Assembly: GCF_001238295.1 (NCBI RefSeq)
Contig: NZ_LGXZ01000002.1
Location: 411,068 to 475,067, forward strand
Length of the DNA stretch: 64,000 nt
Reading direction: 5' to 3'
Source of the DNA: Ruegeria sp. 6PALISEP08
GTDB taxonomy: Bacteria; Pseudomonadota; Alphaproteobacteria; Rhodobacterales; Rhodobacteraceae
The notes under the pieces were generated by a model. It ran no database searches. It was not told where the DNA came from and was given only the letters and a program-made list of their open reading frames with translations. The translations under genes and the position numbers were made by a program. Below, piece by piece: positions 8,747 to 17,736 of the stretch. Position 1 is the first letter of the stretch, and every line of letters begins with the position of its first letter.

Positions 8747-10636
8747 TTACTCAGACCACTCCCACGGCTGGGTATAAGCACCCAGCACTTTTGAGACATC
8801 GTCTTCCGAAGATCCGTTCGCGTCAAGCTGCGCGACAAGGCCGCGTTTTTTATCGTCGATCACCGAGACCACCCGCGCTGCAACATCCGCAGACTCAAGT
8901 GCTCCGTTGTAGATGCGCGTGATGGCCTGCTTGCGCAGATCGGGTTTAAAGACTTTGCCCACCGCAGTTTTTGGCAACTCGTCCAGAATGGTCATATGCT
9001 TGGGCTGCGCCGCGCGCTCATGCACATGAACTTTGCAGTACTCCATCAGCTCTTTTTCCGTGACCGAGGCCCCGTCGACCAGTTCAACGAACGCACAGGG
9101 CACTTCGCCAGAATGCGCGTCGGGCTGGCCAATGGCCCCGGCAAAAGCGACAGCCTCGTGGCCCAGCAGTGCCTCTTCGATCTCGGCCGGGTCGATGTTG
9201 TGGCCGCCCCGAATGATCAGGTCCTTGGCACGACCCGTGATCCAAAGGTATCCGTCTTCGTCGAACCGCCCCAGATCACCTGTGCGCAGGTACTTTTCAA
9301 AGTAATAAAGATCTACGTTCTTGTCAGCCTCGGTGTAAGTATTGCCGGCATAGACGCCCGGGTTCGAGATGCAGATTTCACCGATTTGATCGGTGCCGCA
9401 TTCGACCGGTCCATCCGGCCCACCCTGAAGAATTTTCACGTCCGTATATGGGAACGGAATGCCGATTGAGCCGATCTTTTTCTCACCGTCCACGGGATTG
9501 CACGACACAAGACAGGTGGCCTCGGTCAGGCCATAGCCTTCAACGATGGTGACGCCCGTGGCTTCTTCAAAGCGACGGAACAGTTCGACCGGCAGCGGGG
9601 CGGAGCCCGAGAAGGCCGTTTTCACGCTGGAGATATCAGCATCGACCGGACGCTGCATCTTGGCTGAAATCGCCGTAGGAACAGTTATGATAAATGTCAC
9701 TTTCCAGCGTTCGATCAGCTTCCAGAAATTGTCGAAAACGCCGTCGCCACGATACCCGGCCGGTGTCGGGAAGATCACATGCGCGCCCGAGGACACCGCC
9801 GCCATCATAATCACATGTACCGCAAAGACATGGAACATGGGCAGCGGGCACATGATGACGTCATTTTCGTCAAACAACAGCGTATGACCCAGCCAGCCGT
9901 TGTAGACGAGGCCGGAATACTTGTGCTGCGCCACTTTTGGCATGCCCGTCGTGCCGCCGGTGTGGAAGTAACACGCAACGCGGTCTTCCTTACTGTCTTC
10001 GAATGTCAGCGTCGTCGGCTGCTTGGTCAGCTCTTTGTTAAAGTTCTTGTAATTCGCATGAGCCAGTTTTTCCTTGTCACCCATCTTGGGGCGCAGGAAA
10101 GGCACCAACCAGGATTTGGGCGGTGTCAGATAGCGGTTCAGGTCGATTTCCAGAATGGTGTTGACCTTGGGCGCGTGGCGAACAGCCTCTTCAACCTTCT
10201 GGGCGACATCCGTCTTTGGGAAAGATTTCAGCGTCACTACCACCTTGGCGCCGGTCTCACGCAGGATGGCCGCGATCTGTTCCGGCTCAAGCAGCGGGTT
10301 AATCGGGTTGACGATCCCTGCAACCGCGCCGCCCATCATCGTAACCAGCGTCTCGTTACAGTTAGGCAGCACATAGGCCACCACATCCTTTTCGCCAATG
10401 CCCAGCGACCGGAACAGGTTCGCCGCCTGGTTTACCTTGCCCTGCAATTGCGACCAGGTCAGAGTCTCGGCTTTGTCGGTTGGTCCCGAAAGCAGTTGAA
10501 AACTGATGGCATTGTGGTTGGGAAACTTCTCTGCCGTGCGCGACAAGAGTTGATGGAAGGTGACGGGCAGATCCCGATCCTCCCACGGCATTTCCTGTTC
10601 CATGCGCGTTTTGTCTTCCAATCCCACAAAGGCCAT
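8747..10636 (-). CDS. Acyl-CoA synthetase (AMP-forming, ANL superfamily)
   Basis: Activates a carboxylic acid to its CoA thioester through an acyl-adenylate. The 629-residue protein has the P-loop-like HTGGTTGMPK motif (about residues 227-236), GYGLTEAT (A5 motif), TGDLGRFDEDGYLWITGRAKD (A7/A8) and a C-terminal subdomain with the acylation lysine region KTAVGKVFKPDLR. It is a little longer than typical fatty-acid ligases, close to the length of the FadD-like acyl-CoA synthetases seen in proteobacteria. Paired with the downstream esterase. Chain-length specificity cannot be read. Confidence 0.9.
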   Translation of the reverse strand: MAFVGLEDKTRMEQEMPWEDRDLPVTFHQLLSRTAEKFPNHNAISFQLLSGPTDKAETLTWSQLQGKVNQAANLFRSLGIGEKDVVAYVLPNCNETLVTMMGGAVAGIVNPINPLLEPEQIAAILRETGAKVVVTLKSFPKTDVAQKVEEAVRHAPKVNTILEIDLNRYLTPPKSWLVPFLRPKMGDKEKLAHANYKNFNKELTKQPTTLTFEDSKEDRVACYFHTGGTTGMPKVAQHKYSGLVYNGWLGHTLLFDENDVIMCPLPMFHVFAVHVIMMAAVSSGAHVIFPTPAGYRGDGVFDNFWKLIERWKVTFIITVPTAISAKMQRPVDADISSVKTAFSGSAPLPVELFRRFEEATGVTIVEGYGLTEATCLVSCNPVDGEKKIGSIGIPFPYTDVKILQGGPDGPVECGTDQIGEICISNPGVYAGNTYTEADKNVDLYYFEKYLRTGDLGRFDEDGYLWITGRAKDLIIRGGHNIDPAEIEEALLGHEAVAFAGAIGQPDAHSGEVPCAFVELVDGASVTEKELMEYCKVHVHERAAQPKHMTILDELPKTAVGKVFKPDLRKQAITRIYNGALESADVAARVVSVIDDKKRGLVAQLDANGSSEDDVSKVLGAYTQPWEWSE

Positions 10637-10699
10637 GTGGTTCCTCCCGTTATTTTCTCCCGCATTTGCGCGGGCTTGTTGTTCGCCTCCAAGATGAAA

Positions 10700-10729
10700 G
10701 TAAAACTAAGCCCGCGCAAGCGAGGGCTT
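10700..10729 (-). terminator. Terminator downstream of the ABC exporter gene
   Basis: On the minus strand AAGCCC, a 10-nt loop and GGGCTT form a hairpin followed by the T-rich stretch AGTTTTACTTTC. A second arm at 10666-10677 (TTGCGCGGGCTT) can pair perfectly over 12 bp with 10708-10719, so an alternative larger hairpin is possible ahead of the acyl-CoA synthetase. Confidence 0.6.
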
Positions 10730-10795
10730 AGCTGTGACAGTGGGTAAAATGTAGAATGACGCTACGGCGAATGGGTTAATGCCCGTGCGTCACTT

Positions 10796-12616
10796 CTATT
10801 CGGCAGCGACGCCATCGGTAAATTGCAGCCGTGCAAGCCGTGCGTACAGCCCGTCTTGAGAGACCAGATCGTCATGGCTGCCCTGCGCCACGATACGCCC
10901 TTCTTCCAATACGACGATGCGGTCGGCCTTCTTCACGGTTGCCAATCTATGCGCAACGATCAGGGTCGTGCGTCCGGCTCGCATCTGGTCCACCGCACCC
11001 TGTACTGCGCGTTCGCTTTCCGCATCCAGGGCCGAGGTTGCCTCGTCCAGCAGCAGTACTGGTGCGTCGCGCAGGATGGCACGCGCAATGGCGATACGCT
11101 GCTTCTGACCACCGGACAACATGACACCGCGTTCTCCCACAAAGCTGTTATATCCTTCAGGCAAGGCCGCAATAAAATCATGTGCGGCGGCGGTGCGAGC
11201 TGCGGCTTCAACTTCGGCGTCAGTTGCATCCAGACGACCGAAACGGATGTTTTCACGGGCCGAAGCCGCAAAGATTACTGGATCTTGCGGGACCAGCGCC
11301 ATATGCGTCCGGAAATCTGCCCGCCCCAGTTCTTGCAGGTCGTGACCATCCAGCGTGACCCGGCCCGAATTGGGATCATAGAAACGCTGGATCAATTGAA
11401 TGACGGTCGTCTTGCCTGCGCCGGACGGTCCGACAAAGGCCACCGTTTCACCCGGATTGACCTGCAGCGACAGATGATCCAGCGCGACGGTATCGGGCCG
11501 CGCGGGGTAACGGAAACTGACATCTTCGAACCGGATTTCACCTTTGAGGTCTTTGGGCAGGATTACGGGCTTGGCGGAATCGGTTACGGTGTCTTGGGCA
11601 TTCAGAAGCTCAACCAAACGCTCAGTGGCACCAGCAGCACGCTGAATTTCACTCCAGATCTCGGACAGGGCCGCGACCGAACCTGCCATGATGATCGAAT
11701 AGATCACAAACTGCACCAGCACACCTTCGGTCATCACACCGTTGCGCACGTCAATTGCACCCATCCACAGGACACCAACGATGCCAGAAAAGACCAGAAA
11801 GATCACAATGACCGTCAGGACAGCGCGGGTTTGAATGCGGCGCAATGAGACCTCATATGAAGTCTCTGTCATCTCACCAAATCGCTGGCGGCTGGCCTGC
11901 TCATGGGTAAAGGCCTGCACGGTCTGCACCGCACCCAAAGCTTCCCCGGCATTGCCGGACGACGCCGCGATCCAATCCTGATTTTCGCGGCTGATCACGC
12001 GCAGACGGCGACCCAGAACCAGAATCGGAACAATGACAATCGGGATAAGCAACAAGACCAAACCGGTCAACTTGGCCGAGGTCAACAGCATCAGCACAAG
12101 CCCACCGAAGAACAACAGCATATTGCGCAGCGCGATAGACACCGAAGACCCAAGAACCGATTGAATCAGGGTCGTATCCGTTGTGATCCGGCTGAGAACC
12201 TCACCCGTCATGATGCGTTCATAGAATTCCGGGCTCATCGCGATCACGCGATCGAAAACGGCCTTGCGAATATCAACGACCACGCGTTCACCCAAGCGCG
12301 TCACCAGAGCATATCGAATGCCAGTACCCACAGCCAAAACAGCGGCAATGACGAGTGCGGCCAGAAAGTACCAATCCAACAGCTCGCCATCCTGAATGCG
12401 AAAGTTGTCGATCACGCGCCGGACCGCCAGTGGCAGAGTCAGTGTCATGCTTGCAGTCAGAATCAACGCCAGTGTCGCGCCAATCATCAAAAGCTTGTAG
12501 GGCTTCATGAATGGCCACAGCGAGGCCAGCACCCCTATTTTCTTTGAGCGGGCCCGCTCTTCGCTGGCACCGGGTGCAGCGGCTGGTGCTGGTTTGTTGG
12601 CGGTCTGTCTTGCCAT
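10796..12616 (-). CDS. ABC exporter, fused membrane and ATP-binding domains (MsbA/ABCB type)
   Basis: Half-transporter of 606 residues that should work as a homodimer in the inner membrane. Residues about 30-330 carry six transmembrane helices; the nucleotide-binding domain has Walker A GPSGAGKTT, signature LSGGQKQR, Walker B VLLLDEATSALD and the H-loop IVAHRL. The N-terminus has an alanine/proline-rich extension before the first helix. It stands alone on the minus strand with its own terminator. Substrate (lipid, drug or peptide) cannot be inferred. Confidence 0.9.
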   Translation of the reverse strand: MARQTANKPAPAAAPGASEERARSKKIGVLASLWPFMKPYKLLMIGATLALILTASMTLTLPLAVRRVIDNFRIQDGELLDWYFLAALVIAAVLAVGTGIRYALVTRLGERVVVDIRKAVFDRVIAMSPEFYERIMTGEVLSRITTDTTLIQSVLGSSVSIALRNMLLFFGGLVLMLLTSAKLTGLVLLLIPIVIVPILVLGRRLRVISRENQDWIAASSGNAGEALGAVQTVQAFTHEQASRQRFGEMTETSYEVSLRRIQTRAVLTVIVIFLVFSGIVGVLWMGAIDVRNGVMTEGVLVQFVIYSIIMAGSVAALSEIWSEIQRAAGATERLVELLNAQDTVTDSAKPVILPKDLKGEIRFEDVSFRYPARPDTVALDHLSLQVNPGETVAFVGPSGAGKTTVIQLIQRFYDPNSGRVTLDGHDLQELGRADFRTHMALVPQDPVIFAASARENIRFGRLDATDAEVEAAARTAAAHDFIAALPEGYNSFVGERGVMLSGGQKQRIAIARAILRDAPVLLLDEATSALDAESERAVQGAVDQMRAGRTTLIVAHRLATVKKADRIVVLEEGRIVAQGSHDDLVSQDGLYARLARLQFTDGVAAE

Positions 12617-12743
12617 GTCGGGCCCTTATGGATTGAACGCTAGAAAGTGACAGCTTTCTTGGCCTCAGCCGCCCTTGTGGTCAAGCATCACGACAAGGAT
12701 CAGCGACCCGAAAGGGCCATTTGACGCAGAAAGTTGGAGAGTT

Positions 12744-12817
12744 TGGAGCGGGTAGACGGAATCGAACCGACATAGCCTGCTTGGAAGGCAGGGGCTTTAC
12801 CATTAAGCTATACCCGC
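12744..12817 (-). tRNA. tRNA-Gly (TCC anticodon)
   Basis: The minus strand folds as a complete cloverleaf: acceptor stem GCGGGTA pairing with TACCCGC, D-arm GCTT/AAGC, anticodon loop CTTCCAA with anticodon TCC, and a T-arm with TTCGATT loop and a single T-T mismatch. The discriminator base is T, as usual for glycine, and CCA is encoded. It lies alone between the exporter and the RpiR regulator. Confidence 0.95.
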
Positions 12818-12922
12818 AAATGGTTTGCGTTGGTTAAGTCATGCACCCGGGCGCGTCAAGCAGGAAGTGGCAAATTTTGTGCCTCCGTTTTTGCACCACA
12901 GCGCTTGGTCAGATTCGCCCGA

Positions 12923-13795
12923 TCAATCCTGATTGCGGAATATCCGGGTCGACGAAAAAAACTGCTCCAGTTCCTCGATCCGCTCCTTGCTTTCCTCCCA
13001 TCGCGCCTCCTGCACTTCGGCAATCAGGGTTTCGGAAATCAGTTGCAGTGCTATCGTCGAATCCCAGCTTGAAGGGGCCTCGACCAAAGCGTGGAAGGTG
13101 TAATTGGCGGCCTTTCCGATCGGTGAGCCCCATTGATCCGTAAACAAAACAACCGTCACGCCGCGGCTCGAAGCGACTTGCGCCAGTTTTTCCAAATGCG
13201 CTTCGTACCGGCGGATGTCGAAGATCACCAGAACAGAGGACGCGTCCATATCCAGAAGGTATTGCGGCCACACATTGGCCGAATTGCCCAGCATCGTCAC
13301 ATTGGGCCGGATGATCTGCATGTGATTGAACAGGTAATCCGCGTTGGATCGGGTGATACGGCCACCCACCACATAGAGATGCCGATCCGTCTCGGCCAAC
13401 AGCTGGGCAACGGTGTCAAACATCCCTTTGTCCAGACGCTCCAGGGTGTGGCGCATGTTTGTCCATACGGCTTGCGCAAAGCGGGTTGTCGGGTGTTCGG
13501 CCTCGTCATCGACGACCCAGGCATCCCGTTTCGAGATCGGTTTCTTGATCTGCGCAGCCACTTCTTCGCGCAGCGCATCCTGCAAATCCGGAAACCCATC
13601 GAATCCCAGTTTGCGCGCCATGCGAATAACCGTCGGCGTCGAGACCTGAGCCGCAGCCGCCAGCTTGGTGATCGATTGCAACCCTGCCATCGGATAGTCC
13701 TGTAACAGGATTGATGCCAACTGGCGCTCTGATCGGGTCAGTTCGTCCAGTTCATCCTGAATCCGCTGTTTGACGAGCTTCACAACGGTGGCCAT
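12923..13795 (-). CDS. MurR/RpiR family transcriptional regulator
   Basis: DNA-binding regulator of 290 residues. The N-terminal RpiR helix-turn-helix spans about residues 8-80 (QLASILLQDYP, followed by AAAAQVSTPTVIRMARKLGFDGFPDLQ), and the C-terminal SIS-like ligand domain covers about 130-260 (YVVGGRITRSNADYLFNHM). It is transcribed divergently from the catabolic cluster beginning at 13890, and an 11-bp inverted repeat flanks the shared promoter region. It therefore most likely controls the TRAP/glutamine-synthetase-like cluster and itself. The ligand is unknown; SIS domains usually bind phosphosugars, but RpiR proteins also serve amino-acid and amine pathways. Confidence 0.88.
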   Translation of the reverse strand: MATVVKLVKQRIQDELDELTRSERQLASILLQDYPMAGLQSITKLAAAAQVSTPTVIRMARKLGFDGFPDLQDALREEVAAQIKKPISKRDAWVVDDEAEHPTTRFAQAVWTNMRHTLERLDKGMFDTVAQLLAETDRHLYVVGGRITRSNADYLFNHMQIIRPNVTMLGNSANVWPQYLLDMDASSVLVIFDIRRYEAHLEKLAQVASSRGVTVVLFTDQWGSPIGKAANYTFHALVEAPSSWDSTIALQLISETLIAEVQEARWEESKERIEELEQFFSSTRIFRNQD

Positions 13796-13814
13796 CGATG
13801 CCCTCTCTTCTTAA

Positions 13815-13891
13815 ATTTGTTACAGAGTATTCTCGTTTGTAATTTTGTCTACAGTAATTTTCTTGACAGGTGGGAAATTGCTGTAACAAAT
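13815..13891. promoter_or_regulatory. Divergent promoter region with paired operators for the RpiR regulator
   Basis: A perfect 11-bp inverted repeat, ATTTGTTACAG (13815-13825) and CTGTAACAAAT (13881-13891), flanks the 94-bp gap between the divergent regulator and the catabolic cluster. A TTGACA hexamer lies at 13863-13868, followed by TACCTAT near 13893-13899 as a possible -10 with long spacing. Another partial half-site (TCTACAG) is at 13848-13854. The arrangement fits cooperative binding of a dimeric RpiR protein; the promoter assignment is inference. Confidence 0.6.
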
Positions 13892-14684
13892 GCTACCTAT
13901 GCTTCACGAGACCGAGTCATCACTGCTACAACCGACAGAAGCCCCGGCCGCCCGAGTGCTTAATGCACAAGGCCGCGCGCCTGCGGTTTTGGTGTGCGAA
14001 CATGCCAGCCGTTTCATCCCGGCTGCTTTGAACGGTCTGGGTCTGGATGAGGATGCAGCACGGTCTCATGCGGCATGGGACATCGGCGCATTAGAGCTTT
14101 CGGTTGAGTTGATGGGAGCGCTGGACGCACCATTGGTGCATTCCCGTGTCAGTCGCCTTGTCTACGACTGCAACCGTCCACCGGAACGCGAAGATGCGAT
14201 GCCGCAACTTAGCGAAGTGTTCTCGGTTCCCGGCAACGCAAACCTGACTGCGGCCCAGCGTGACCAGCGGGTTCATGATGTGTACGAACCGTTCCGGCAG
14301 TTGCTGTCATCCACACTGGACGCGAGAAGCGAACCGCCGGTTGTCGTCACCATTCACAGCTTCACTCCGGTCTACAAAGGACAGAGAAGGACGGTGGAAC
14401 TGGGCATTCTGCACGACGAAGACAACCGTGCGGCCCAGATCATGCTGCAACAGGCGCAGGGGTCCGGGCTGCGCGTTGCGCTGAACGAGCCGTATTCGGC
14501 GACTGACGGCGTCACGCATACGTTGCGGGAACATGCGATCAAACGCGGGCTTCCGAACGTCATGATCGAGGTTCGCAATGACCTGATCGACACACCAAAA
14601 GGCGTGAACCGCATGGCAGGTCTGCTGGCGCCGATCCTGAAATCGGTCATCACCGCCCTTCCAGGCACAGGCGTAAAATCATGA
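13890..14684 (+). CDS. N-formylglutamate amidohydrolase family protein
   Basis: Zinc-dependent amidohydrolase fold of 264 residues. Diagnostic segments are VLVCEHASRFIP (about 31-42), HAAWDIGA, RLVYDCNRPP, VVVTIHSFTPVY and the C-terminal VMIEVRNDLI. Family members release formate from N-formylglutamate in histidine breakdown, but no hut gene is nearby; here it heads a cluster with a TRAP transporter, a glutamine-synthetase-like ligase and two dehydrogenases. A role in cleaving a gamma-glutamyl or other N-acyl-glutamate intermediate is plausible but inferred. An alternative ATG lies at 13899; the chosen start overlaps the right operator half-site. Confidence 0.82.
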   Translation: MLPMLHETESSLLQPTEAPAARVLNAQGRAPAVLVCEHASRFIPAALNGLGLDEDAARSHAAWDIGALELSVELMGALDAPLVHSRVSRLVYDCNRPPEREDAMPQLSEVFSVPGNANLTAAQRDQRVHDVYEPFRQLLSSTLDARSEPPVVVTIHSFTPVYKGQRRTVELGILHDEDNRAAQIMLQQAQGSGLRVALNEPYSATDGVTHTLREHAIKRGLPNVMIEVRNDLIDTPKGVNRMAGLLAPILKSVITALPGTGVKS

Positions 14685-14700
14685 GAAAACGGGTGTCGAA

Positions 14701-15219
14701 ATGAAATTCATGCGGGGATATGTGGCGGTCATTGACCGCGCGAACCGCTGGATCGGGCGCGTGGTCATGTATGGCATTTTCGTCATGATGGGCATTCTGC
14801 TCTGGTCTTCGATCTCGAAAACCTTCTTTCTGCCATCGCTCTGGACACTGGAAATGGCTCAGTTCGCCATGGTGGCCTATTACATTCTGGGCGGCCCTTA
14901 TTCGATCCAGATGGGGTCAAACGTCCGCATGGACCTGCTGTACGGCGAATGGTCCGATCGCCGCAGGGCCTGGACCGACGCGATCACCGTCTTTTTCCTG
15001 ATCGTCTATCTCGTTGTGATGATCTACGGCGGATACGACTCGCTGAGTTATTCGCTGCAATATGGTGAACGCAGCCCAACCGCGTGGCGCCCGTACCTCT
15101 GGCCAATCAAGGTGATCATGGTCGTGGGGCTGTTCCTGATGTTGCTTCAGGCCATCTCGGAACTGTTCAAAGATATTTTGCGCCTCAAGGGCGATGACAT
15201 CCCGCGCGAGGTGATTTGA
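14701..15219 (+). CDS. TRAP transporter small permease (DctQ type)
   Basis: Small membrane subunit of a tripartite ATP-independent periplasmic transporter, 172 residues with four hydrophobic segments (around 20-40, 55-70, 95-115 and 135-155) and the family motif GGPYSIQMGSNVRMD. It begins 16 nt after the amidohydrolase and its stop overlaps the ATG of the large permease, so the genes are coupled. Confidence 0.9.
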   Translation: MKFMRGYVAVIDRANRWIGRVVMYGIFVMMGILLWSSISKTFFLPSLWTLEMAQFAMVAYYILGGPYSIQMGSNVRMDLLYGEWSDRRRAWTDAITVFFLIVYLVVMIYGGYDSLSYSLQYGERSPTAWRPYLWPIKVIMVVGLFLMLLQAISELFKDILRLKGDDIPREVI

Positions 15220-16544
15220 TGTCTTACGAAATGATCGCCATCTTGATGTTCTCGACCATGATGCTGATGCTGCTGACCGGGCAGCGGGTGTTTGGGGCCA
15301 TCGGCTTTGTTGCCGTCATGGCCGCCCTGTTCCTGTGGGGGGATCGCGGTGGCTATGACATCGGCTTTTCCGCCGCCATGAAGCTGATGAAATGGTACCC
15401 GCTGCTGACGCTGCCGATGTTCATTTTCATGGGGTATGTGCTGGCAGAATCCAAAATCGCCGACGATTTATACAAGATGTTCCACGTCTGGATGGGCGGT
15501 CTGAACGGCGGGCTGGCCATCGGCACCATTGGTCTGATGGTTCTAATCTCGGCCATGAACGGGTTGAGCGTTGCCGGAATGGCCATTGGCGCGACCATTG
15601 CGCTGCCTGAATTGTTGAAACGTGGGTATGACAAGAAGATGGTAACCGGGGTGATACAAGCCGGTTCATCGCTGGGTATCCTCGTGCCACCCTCCGTTGT
15701 GCTGGTTCTATATGCGATGATCGCGCGCCAGCCGGTTGGCCAGCTTTGGTTGGCTGGGTTGCTGCCGGGGCTGATGATGGCTGCAATGTTCATCCTGTAT
15801 ATCGTGATCCGCTGCCGGATTAACCCGGCATTGGGACCGGCGCTCTCGGCGGAAGAGCGCGACGTGCCAATGGCAGAGAAAATGCGCCTGTTGCGTGCAG
15901 GCTTGCTACCTTTGGGAATTTTCGCCGCGATGATGGTGCCGTTTGTGAACGGTTGGACCTCATTGGTGGAAAGCTCGGCCATCGGCGCATTGACCGCTTT
16001 TGCGGCCGCAATCCTGAAAGGTCGGATGACGCGCGAAGTGTTCGAGACCTCGGTGCGCTCGACACTGGGCATCACCTGCATGTTCATGTGGATCATCCTT
16101 GCGGCGTTGGCTTTTGGCGCGGTATTCGACGGGCTGGGCGCGGTGCGCGCCATCGAGAACCTGTTCACCGAGCGTCTGGGTCTGAATCCCTGGGTGATCC
16201 TGATCTTCATGCAACTCAGTTTTATTCTAATGGGAACGTTCCTGGACGACACTGCCATGCTGGTGATCGTTGCGCCTCTGTACGTTCCACTCGTGGGCGC
16301 AATGGGGTTCGATCTGATCTGGTACGGGGTGCTCTATACGATCACGACCCAGATCGCTTATATGACACCACCGTTCGGCTATAACCTGTTCCTGATGCGG
16401 GCGATGGCACCACCTGAGATTTCGCTGCGCGACATCTATGGCTCGATCCTGCCTTTCGTGATGGTGATGACGCTTGCACTGGCAATCATCATGACCTTCC
16501 CGCAGATCGCGCTGTGGCTGCCAGAATATGTCTACAACAAATGA
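15219..16544 (+). CDS. TRAP transporter large permease (DctM type)
   Basis: Main transport subunit, 441 residues with about twelve hydrophobic segments. Typical DctM segments include PMFIFMGYVLAES, GLSVAGMAIGATIALPELLKR, GSSLGILVPPSVVLVLY and FLDDTAMLVIVAPL, with ATPPFG-like TPPFGYNLF near the end. The ATG at 15219 overlaps the stop of the small permease (TGATG); a TTG one codon upstream is less likely. It uses an ion gradient to move the ligand delivered by the binding protein. Confidence 0.92.
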   Translation: MSYEMIAILMFSTMMLMLLTGQRVFGAIGFVAVMAALFLWGDRGGYDIGFSAAMKLMKWYPLLTLPMFIFMGYVLAESKIADDLYKMFHVWMGGLNGGLAIGTIGLMVLISAMNGLSVAGMAIGATIALPELLKRGYDKKMVTGVIQAGSSLGILVPPSVVLVLYAMIARQPVGQLWLAGLLPGLMMAAMFILYIVIRCRINPALGPALSAEERDVPMAEKMRLLRAGLLPLGIFAAMMVPFVNGWTSLVESSAIGALTAFAAAILKGRMTREVFETSVRSTLGITCMFMWIILAALAFGAVFDGLGAVRAIENLFTERLGLNPWVILIFMQLSFILMGTFLDDTAMLVIVAPLYVPLVGAMGFDLIWYGVLYTITTQIAYMTPPFGYNLFLMRAMAPPEISLRDIYGSILPFVMVMTLALAIIMTFPQIALWLPEYVYNK

Positions 16545-16611
16545 TCCCGGACCAAACCGGGGCATCGCGGGTATCCCCCGCATTGCTGAAACTGACCAAC
16601 GGAGAGAGAGA

Positions 16612-17643
16612 ATGACGAACAGACGTACATTTCTGAAAGGTGCCGCGGCGGCCCCCGCTGCTGCGCTGGCGACGCCTGCATTGGCGCAATCGACGATAAC
16701 GTGGCGGATGCAAACATATGCCGGTCCGGCATTGGCAGAACACGTGATCGATCCTGCCATCAAGATGTTCAATGACATCGCCGGCGACCGCATGCAGATC
16801 GAGCTGTTCTACGCAGACCAGCTTGTGCCCACAGGCGAGTTGTTCCGCGCAATGCAGCGCGGTACAATTGATGCGGTACAGTCAGACGATGACTCGATGG
16901 CCTCGCCCACCGAAGTCACGGTGTTTGGTGGGTATTTCCCCTTCGCATCGCGTTACTCATTGGACGTGCCGGTTCTGTTCAACCAGTACGGCCTGAATGA
17001 AATCTGGGACGAACAATATTCGGCAGTCGGTGTTAAACACATCTCGGCCGGTGCATGGGACCCTTGCCACTTTGCGACCAAAGATCCGATCAATTCGCTT
17101 GCTGATCTGCAGGGTAAGCGCATCTTTACCTTCCCGACCGCAGGCAGGTTCCTGACACAGTTCGGTGTTGTACCGGTGACCCTGCCTTGGGAAGATATCG
17201 AAGTTGCGGTTCAGACAGGTGAGTTGGACGGGATCGCCTGGTCGGGCATTACCGAAGACTACACCGTGGGCTGGGCAGATGTGACCAACTACTTCCTGAC
17301 CAACAATGTGTCGGGCGCTTGGGCGGGTCACTTCTTCGCCAACATGGACCGTTGGAACGAATTGCCGGAAGATCTTAAAACACTGTTCAAGGTCTGCACC
17401 GACCAGTCACATTATTACCGCCAGTGGTGGTATTGGGGCGGAGAAGCCTCATTGCGCGTGAACGGCGACAAGCTGAAGCTGACGACAATCCCGGATGATG
17501 AATGGGCAACCGTCGAGGACGCTGCCGTCAAATTCTGGGACGAGATCGCGGCCGAGTCTGAGACAAAAGCGAAAGTTGTCGAAATCTTCAAGCAATACAA
17601 CGCCGACATGCAAAAGGCCGGTCGGCCATATCGCTACGGTTAA
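16612..17643 (+). CDS. TRAP transporter substrate-binding protein (DctP type)
   Basis: Periplasmic receptor of 343 residues. The start at 16612 has a GGAGAGAGAG site directly upstream and gives a Tat-type signal (TNRRTFLKGAAAAPAAALA) with cleavage after ALA near residue 25. The longer in-frame extension back to 16528 overlaps the permease and is unlikely. The conserved TRAP receptor arginine region is TFPTAGRFLTQFG, and TGELDGIAWSG matches the ligand-cleft segment. Family members bind carboxylates and amino-carboxylates; the ligand is probably the substrate of the enzymes encoded downstream. Confidence 0.9.
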   Translation: MTNRRTFLKGAAAAPAAALATPALAQSTITWRMQTYAGPALAEHVIDPAIKMFNDIAGDRMQIELFYADQLVPTGELFRAMQRGTIDAVQSDDDSMASPTEVTVFGGYFPFASRYSLDVPVLFNQYGLNEIWDEQYSAVGVKHISAGAWDPCHFATKDPINSLADLQGKRIFTFPTAGRFLTQFGVVPVTLPWEDIEVAVQTGELDGIAWSGITEDYTVGWADVTNYFLTNNVSGAWAGHFFANMDRWNELPEDLKTLFKVCTDQSHYYRQWWYWGGEASLRVNGDKLKLTTIPDDEWATVEDAAVKFWDEIAAESETKAKVVEIFKQYNADMQKAGRPYRYG

Positions 17644-17660
17644 GAAAACTGCCTACTCAA

Positions 17661-17684
17661 CCTGCCCCCTTTCGTGGGGGCAGG
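17661..17684 (+). terminator. GC hairpin between TRAP receptor and ligase genes
   Basis: A 9-bp perfect stem, CCTGCCCCC with GGGGGCAGG and a 6-nt loop, lies 18 nt after the TRAP receptor stop. No T run follows (TCTATC), so it may act as an RNA-stabilising or attenuating element giving high receptor expression, a frequent arrangement after binding-protein genes. Confidence 0.45.
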
Positions 17685-17736
17685 TCTATCAGGACGAATG
17701 GCCGAAAATTCAATTCGGCAAAGACAAAGGTGGCAC

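Noticed and set aside
12924..12960. Possible frameshift at the end of the RpiR gene
   Set aside because: The protein has normal length and an acceptable C-terminus; no continuation is found in another frame.
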